NCBI RefSeq assembly: GCF_021190915.1
Contig: NZ_JAIOAP010000001.1
Coordinates: forward strand, 496,001-560,000
DNA from: Cohnella silvisoli
GTDB lineage: Bacteria > Bacillota > Bacilli > Paenibacillales > Paenibacillaceae
Length of the DNA stretch: 64,000 nt
Reading direction: 5' to 3'
Numbering within the stretch: the stretch's first letter is position 1; every line of letters begins with the position of its first letter. The notes beneath the pieces were generated by a model. The model was given only the letters and a program-made list of their open reading frames with translations. It was not told the DNA's origin and searched no databases. Positions 59,640-64,000 of the stretch are shown in pieces. The position numbers and the translations under genes are program-made.

Positions 59640-60557
59640 TTGGGAATTGCGAATAAAGGGTTGCCGGAAGCGAACGCGGCTGTGCAGGAAGTCATCACGG
59701 AGGAGCAGATGAGGTTTTTTTTGGACAACGGTTTTTTGGTCATCCGCAACGTACTGTCCGGCGAAGAATTACGGCTGCTGAGGGAACAAACAAAAGGAAT
59801 AGTCGATAAAGGAATCACGGGCGAGGGAGTGGACGAGGATTTTCTATACCGAGTACGCAGCGGTGGCGAGCGCGTTTATTGGCGGACGGAATACGTCATC
59901 GACAAACTGGACGCGACGAAGGCGTTGCTGGGACATCCGTTTATTCTGAGGTCTGTGGAGAAACTTCAAGGACGCAATCTGATCCCGACGTGGGATTCCC
60001 TTGTCGTCAAGATTCCAAGCCAGGCGGCAAGCGTGCCTTGGCATCGGGATGCCGCCGTACCGGAGGGCTGCGACGATCCCCGGCCGATCTTCAACGTTGA
60101 TTTTTATTTGGACGATGCGGACGAGAAGTCATGCTTGTGGGTCATTCCGGGCAGCAACCGATGGGATGCGAAGACGTCCCAAGAACGTTGCTCGCGGCCG
60201 GGTTTCGATTTCGAGGGCGCGATTCCGGTCCCGCTTAGAGCCGGAGACGTGATTTTCCACGACATTCAATTGCTGCACGGGTCACCTGAAGGAGAGGGCA
60301 ATGCCCTGCGACGCACCATTTACTATGAATTCCGTCCGGGAGAAATCGAAGTCGAATTCGGACCGCATACGCTCGAGTATTTGACGATCAAACAACGCTT
60401 GCTGAACGACTGCATCGACAGACGCAAACAAACCTCATACGGGGCGTCGGAGAAGCCATTCGATTATCGTCCCTCGGGACCGTTGGCTTTGGCTGCGGGC
60501 GCGTCCCCATCGCAGACCGGATATCGATTTCAGCACGATAAGTACTGGAGAACGTAG
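59640..60557 (+). CDS. PhyH-type Fe(II)/2-oxoglutarate-dependent dioxygenase
   Basis: 305 aa soluble protein of the phytanoyl-CoA dioxygenase family. It has the N-terminal EEQMRFFLDNGFLVIRNVLS and the metal triad H135 and D137 in PWHRDA plus H213 in LLHGSP; a 2-oxoglutarate-anchoring Arg is likely R in ALRRTIYYEF. TTG 59640 has the best distance to GGAGGAGG (59623-59630); the TTG at 59631 touches it. No close ATG exists. The substrate is unknown. It lies alone between a repeat-rich interval and a convergent AraC gene. Such genes often sit beside AraC regulators in Paenibacillus sugar loci, but a metabolic link is not visible here. Confidence 0.88.
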   Translation: MGIANKGLPEANAAVQEVITEEQMRFFLDNGFLVIRNVLSGEELRLLREQTKGIVDKGITGEGVDEDFLYRVRSGGERVYWRTEYVIDKLDATKALLGHPFILRSVEKLQGRNLIPTWDSLVVKIPSQAASVPWHRDAAVPEGCDDPRPIFNVDFYLDDADEKSCLWVIPGSNRWDAKTSQERCSRPGFDFEGAIPVPLRAGDVIFHDIQLLHGSPEGEGNALRRTIYYEFRPGEIEVEFGPHTLEYLTIKQRLLNDCIDRRKQTSYGASEKPFDYRPSGPLALAAGASPSQTGYRFQHDKYWRT

Positions 60558-60567
60558 GACTCAGAAC

Positions 60568-61440
60568 TCAGTAATAAATCAAATTCGAACAAAACTGGGT
60601 TAAACTCTGCCCGGTTTTTTTCTTGTACATCCGCCCGAACGTGTGCACGTCCGAATACCCTACCTTTAGCGCGATTTCGCCAATGGATAGGTTTGATTGG
60701 ATGGCGAGCTCTTTGGCTTTGCCGATTCGGATCCAAGTCAGGTACTGCATGGGGGACATGCCGACGTGTTTGCGGAACAGGGCCAGAATGTAGTTTTTGG
60801 TGAGGCCCGATACTTTCTCGAGCTCTCCTATGAGGATTTCCCGATCGTAATGCTCGCTTAGATAGTTTTTGATCAACACCAGCTTGGGCATATTGTGCGC
60901 GTCGGTTTTCGTTCGTTCGCTATGAGCGCTGCCCCATTGGGCCGCTTCCGCTAATATTCGCATGAGAAGGCTCTGGCAATGAACTTGGTGAACGAGCCCG
61001 GGCTGGCGATAGTGGAACACGAGTTGGGAGAGAAGGGATTCCACCGGATGCCCCGCGAAATTTCCGAGAAGATGGTTGTTCTGGAACAAGTCATCGTAGG
61101 GAAAAGCGGAAGAACCGAAATGAAACACGATGGAGATACAGGTATAAGGCTGGTCTTTGACCGTAAGGATGGAATGGCGCTCGTGCGGACGATGGAACAA
61201 CAAGTCCCCTTTGCGTGTCTCGTACGGGATATCGCCTACCGGGTAACGGCAGAAACCGTCGACAACGTACTGAAGGACGAACTGAGTCATTTCGCGGTCA
61301 CGGATTTCCCAACCCTTAGGGGCATTGAACATATGCGCTAACGTAATATACGGAGGAAAATGGTAGTCAAGAAGTTTCCCGATCGTATCCGCCGGGTGCA
61401 TTTCCGCCGGGTGCTTGCCGGACCAGTCGTTGAGTTCCAT
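60568..61440 (-). CDS. AraC-family transcriptional regulator
   Basis: 290 aa. The N-terminal cupin-type sensor is at about residues 25-150 (QYVVDGFCRYPVGDIPYETR, KGDLLFHRPHERHSI). The C-terminal DNA-binding domain covers about 185-290 (ILIGELEKVSGLTKNYILAL, FRKHVGMSPMQYLTWIRIGK, IGEIALKVGYSDVHTFGRMY). ATG 61440 follows AAGGGAGA at normal spacing. It is divergent from the permease gene at 61749, with the 26-bp shared motif in between. A broken paralogue of its DNA-binding part lies at 48895-49200. Confidence 0.92.
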   Translation of the reverse strand: MELNDWSGKHPAEMHPADTIGKLLDYHFPPYITLAHMFNAPKGWEIRDREMTQFVLQYVVDGFCRYPVGDIPYETRKGDLLFHRPHERHSILTVKDQPYTCISIVFHFGSSAFPYDDLFQNNHLLGNFAGHPVESLLSQLVFHYRQPGLVHQVHCQSLLMRILAEAAQWGSAHSERTKTDAHNMPKLVLIKNYLSEHYDREILIGELEKVSGLTKNYILALFRKHVGMSPMQYLTWIRIGKAKELAIQSNLSIGEIALKVGYSDVHTFGRMYKKKTGQSLTQFCSNLIYY

Positions 61441-61494
61441 GGCGTAGTGTCTCCCTTCGTTTTAATAATTCGGTTAGACTGGATGTTGTTTCTT

Positions 61495-61520
61495 GTCTCA
61501 ACTAAAACTATTACCCACAA
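61495..61520. promoter_or_regulatory. 26-bp motif shared with 7048-7073
   Basis: Begins GTCTCAACTAAAACT and ends ATTACCCACAA; three mismatches to the copy at 7048-7073. Its place between a divergent AraC gene and a permease gene makes it a candidate binding site for that regulator. Confidence 0.4.
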
Positions 61521-61748
61521 TCATTGTACATGTTTGAGAATAATTTATCTGCCTTGTTGGACCCAATCATTGGTCTATCAAGGTTTTTTGCGTTGTTCAT
61601 ATTTTCGGACAAAACCCAACAATCCGGCGCCCCGCAATTTAAACCCGACTTGTACGGCAAAACAAATAACGATCGTGGATTTAAACTTTCATTCATAGGG
61701 ATAGTTGCTAATATGGAGTTGTCGTTAAGAGAAAGGAGTACAAGGAAA

Positions 61749-62699
61749 ATGGCAACATCAGAATTCAGACATTATTCTCACCGCAAATCCGGTTTTATCA
61801 GTACTCTAAATCATAACAAATGGCTCCTATTTATGTCCGCTCCCGCTATGTTAGCTGTTATCTTGTTCTCGTATGTACCCATTTTCGGCGTCGTTCTTGC
61901 TTTCAAGAAATACAACTTTACGGACGGCATATTCGGAAGCCCGTGGGCAGGCTTTGACAACTTTAAGTACTTATTCGCTACGCGGGATGCCTTCAACAGC
62001 ACGATCAACACGATCTATCTGAATGCCGTGTTCATCATCTTTTCTTTGGCGGGATCGGTATTAGTCGCTCTGCTCATGATGGAGGTGCGCAGCCGGCGGT
62101 TGACAAAGGCGTATCAAACGGCATTATTTTTCCCCTATTTTATTTCTTGGGTGATCGTCGGTTATTTCGTTTACGCTCTTCTAAACTATGACAGCGGCAC
62201 GATCAACCGGCTGCTCGGATCCGTAGGGCAGGAGGCCGTGCAGTGGTATACGAAGCCTCAATACTGGCCCGTTATTTTGGTCCTCGTCTACATGTGGAAG
62301 TATGTCGGTTATTACAGTCTGATCTACATGGCCGGGATGCTGGGCATCGATAAAGAATACTATGAAGCCGCCATGATAGACGGGGCTACGAAATTTCAGC
62401 AAATTCGCAAAATAACGCTGCCGCTGCTCATGCCGTTAATGACGATCATGGTGCTAATGCAGGTAGGCAGAATATTTTTCGCAGACTTTGGCTTGTTTTA
62501 TAACGTTACGCAGAACAGCGGAGCGTTATACAGCACAACGGATGTCATCGATACGTATGTTTTCCGAACGTTTCGAGTGCTGGGCGATGCGGGAATGGCC
62601 ACCGCGGCCGGATTTTATCAGGCGATCTGCGGACTTGTTCTCGTCTATATTTCCAACTGGTGCGTCAGAAAAGTAAGCCCGGACGACGCCTTGTTCTAA
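61749..62699 (+). CDS. LplB-type sugar ABC transporter permease
   Basis: 316 aa membrane protein. ATG 61749 has AAGGAG about 10 bases and AAGGA 3 bases upstream and gives a normal N-terminus; the frame is open back to 61524, but that part shows no permease homology. Helix 1 is WLLFMSAPAMLAVILFSYVP, followed by IFGVVLAFKKYNFTDG. The EAA loop is YEAAMIDGATKFQQIRKITLPLLMP. Its usual partners (YtcP permease, lipoprotein) do not follow, because an insertion element begins about 15 bases after its stop. They may lie beyond the window or be lost. Confidence 0.92.
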   Translation: MATSEFRHYSHRKSGFISTLNHNKWLLFMSAPAMLAVILFSYVPIFGVVLAFKKYNFTDGIFGSPWAGFDNFKYLFATRDAFNSTINTIYLNAVFIIFSLAGSVLVALLMMEVRSRRLTKAYQTALFFPYFISWVIVGYFVYALLNYDSGTINRLLGSVGQEAVQWYTKPQYWPVILVLVYMWKYVGYYSLIYMAGMLGIDKEYYEAAMIDGATKFQQIRKITLPLLMPLMTIMVLMQVGRIFFADFGLFYNVTQNSGALYSTTDVIDTYVFRTFRVLGDAGMATAAGFYQAICGLVLVYISNWCVRKVSPDDALF

Positions 62700-62705
62700 T
62701 GAAAG

Positions 62706-62881
62706 GGTGCACAGATCAACTACCCCCGCTTAACGTTGCACGTTTGAAGCGGGAGCTTGTACCTAACCGGCAGTATGGGCGGTTCGTCGGAACCTCCTGC
62801 CTTTATTCGCTCGTTTATTAGCGTGTTGGTACATCAGGGCGGGCTGACATCCACCCGTACCGCAAGTGCTTGCACCTACGG
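62706..62881 (-). ncRNA. right end of an IS200/IS605 element with probable omega (reRNA) scaffold
   Basis: Downstream of tnpB on its strand, the sequence carries the conserved CCGGTTAGGTACAAGCTCCC block and an AAGCTCCCGCTTCAAA / TTAAGCGGGGGTAGTT stem typical of the right end of these elements. In TnpB systems this region is the guide-RNA scaffold and the guide is the flanking DNA. Here the element end lies near 62714-62720, so the guide would be read from the bases just after the permease stop. The exact end was not proven. Confidence 0.6.
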
Positions 62882-63988
62882 TCACTTCGACAGGTACTCG
62901 GTTCCCTTGTATCGAAGATTCATGGCTCCGACGCGATCGTCGTTCGTCGTATAACCGCACTTTTTGCATCTGAACGTGTGGATCTTTTTGATTCGATTCG
63001 CTTTGTCAGGCTTCAGACATTTCGGACACGTTTGAGAAGTATAGGCCGGATCGACGGCGATTACCTTGCATTGGTGCAAAGCGGCCTTGTATTCGATCAT
63101 CTGCCTCAGTTGCCGGAACGCCCACGATACTGACACATACCGGTCCTGCAGCCTGACTTTTTCGGTCTTGCCGCGTACACCGGATAAGTCCTCCAGTACG
63201 AGCAAACTGTCCTTTCCCGCCCGGGTCACGAGTGCCTTCGAGAGCTGATGGTTCACATCGCTCATCCAACGGTTTTCTCGGTTCCCGGTGGCCTTGAGCC
63301 GCCGGCGGGCGGAAGGGGTTTGCCTTTGCTGCAGGGACTTGCGTGCTTGGGCATACCGGGCTCGTCTGGTCTTCACTTGCCTGCCGTTGTAAAATGCCGT
63401 TTTCCTATCCGAGTCGTAGGTGGTGGCCAAAAAGTTGATGCCCAAGTCGATTCCGACGATGTTTCGGATTCGGCGGTCATCGGTTGGTTCTTCCATCTCT
63501 TTGGTCATCGGGATGTGCAGAAAGAACTTTCCCTTCTTCACAACTAACTTTGCTGTACCGAAGTCCCAAGTGCCATCAAAGAAGCGCTCCATTCCGTTCG
63601 GGTTAAAAGGAACCTTGACTCGTCCTTCGAGAGTGTTGAGGGAAAATTGATCTTTCTTTATCGAGTAGTCCCGGTTGTAGACCAGATCGTATTCCGGTTT
63701 TCTAAACACAGCCAGTGTTCCGGTAACACCATTTGACTTCATCGACCGATACTTGGCTGCCACTGTCTTGATGACACTTTGGGCCATTTGCGAACGCAGT
63801 CCGAATGTGGTACGAAGTGGCCTATATAGTTGCTTATGTAGTGCAAAAGGGGTAGCAACTTGATGTTCAAACGAGAACCGGGAGGTGTGATTCAATGCCT
63901 GTTTGATCGAACGAATGGTCGTGAGCAGCAGAGAAGCCTGCTCAGGTGTTGGAGTCAGCTTGACTTTGGCAGTCAGCGTAACTTGCAA
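62882..63988 (-). CDS. tnpB: TnpB RNA-guided endonuclease of an IS200/IS605-family element
   Basis: 368 aa. The split RuvC nuclease appears complete: D181 in IVGIDLGINFLAT, E266 in LLVLEDLSGVRGK, and D350/D351 in TTNDDRVGAMNL. The zinc-binding CPKC and CKKC pairs lie just before the last motif. The N-terminal part shows the usual KVKLTPTPEQASLL start. The start is TTG 63988, with GGAGGTG 5 bases upstream. No tnpA lies in the window, but the left end is not visible. The element lies immediately behind the permease at 61749-62699 and interrupts that operon. All catalytic residues seem present, so the nuclease may be active. Confidence 0.95.
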   Translation of the reverse strand: MQVTLTAKVKLTPTPEQASLLLTTIRSIKQALNHTSRFSFEHQVATPFALHKQLYRPLRTTFGLRSQMAQSVIKTVAAKYRSMKSNGVTGTLAVFRKPEYDLVYNRDYSIKKDQFSLNTLEGRVKVPFNPNGMERFFDGTWDFGTAKLVVKKGKFFLHIPMTKEMEEPTDDRRIRNIVGIDLGINFLATTYDSDRKTAFYNGRQVKTRRARYAQARKSLQQRQTPSARRRLKATGNRENRWMSDVNHQLSKALVTRAGKDSLLVLEDLSGVRGKTEKVRLQDRYVSVSWAFRQLRQMIEYKAALHQCKVIAVDPAYTSQTCPKCLKPDKANRIKKIHTFRCKKCGYTTNDDRVGAMNLRYKGTEYLSK

Positions 63989-64000
63989 GATTTCACCTCC

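Overview
The window looks like a chromosomal carbohydrate-utilisation region of a Paenibacillus-like member of the Bacillota. The signs are strong AGGAGG-type ribosome binding sites, frequent TTG/GTG starts, Cys-lipoprotein solute-binding proteins, YesM/YesN two-component pairs, LplB/YtcP-type sugar permeases, GntR-LacI hybrid repressors, and large secreted glycosidases with CBM32 (F5/8 type C), LamG and ricin modules. The assignment rests on gene style only; there is no rRNA or tRNA in view.

Layout. (1) 1-3461: the end of a gene, an AraC-type response regulator and a membrane-anchored solute-binding-like protein, closed by a terminator. (2) 3719-6944: a CUT1 ABC importer (binding protein plus two permeases), then a decayed permease fragment (7175-7489). 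(3) 7535-12930: a secreted DUF4091/LamG protein and a GH27 alpha-galactosidase with a ricin domain, closed by a terminator. (4) 13038-14720: a second copy of the importer's binding-protein start, frameshifted and then fused to the C-terminal part of a clan GH-D glycosidase, followed by a riboswitch-like RNA segment. (5) 14724-17084: two tandem GntR-LacI regulators transcribed leftward; a promoter at 17326 drives rightward a GH38 alpha-mannosidase, two permeases, a binding protein, a 5'-truncated GH2 mannosidase, a clan GH-D glycosidase and tatA/tatC (17427-28707). (6) 29198-29758: a Uma2-family gene behind a promoter and a hairpin. (7) 30001-36053: divergent AraC and LacI regulators, an LplB/YtcP importer and a GH2 remnant. 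(8) 36241-45774: three very large secreted glycosidases (beta-propeller, GH20 hexosaminidase, six-hairpin enzyme). (9) 46062-48772: an intracellular five-bladed propeller glycosidase and a DUF4143 ATPase. (10) 49270-58941: response regulator, histidine kinase, LplB/YtcP importer and a sialidase-like secreted protein. (11) 58942-59640: repeat-rich non-coding DNA. (12) 59640-62699: a PhyH-type dioxygenase, an AraC regulator and a permease. (13) 62706-64000: an IS200/IS605-type tnpB element.

How the genes fit together. Secreted enzymes (alpha-galactosidase, hexosaminidase, sialidase-like, propeller and six-hairpin glycosidases) would trim a branched glycan outside the cell. Lipoprotein-dependent importers would bring oligosaccharides in, and cytoplasmic alpha-mannosidase, GH2, GH-D and propeller enzymes would finish them. 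No importer here carries its own ATPase, so a shared MsmX-type ATPase encoded elsewhere is inferred. The enzyme set (alpha-mannose, beta-mannose, HexNAc, alpha-galactose, possibly sialic acid) resembles what is needed for N-glycan-like or other complex heteroglycans, but the substrate is not proven by sequence.

The region is strongly shuffled. It holds at least seven gene remnants, a binding-protein/glycosidase chimera, a 111-bp promoter module present three times in front of different genes, duplicated regulators, and an insertion element sitting between an importer's first permease and whatever follows.
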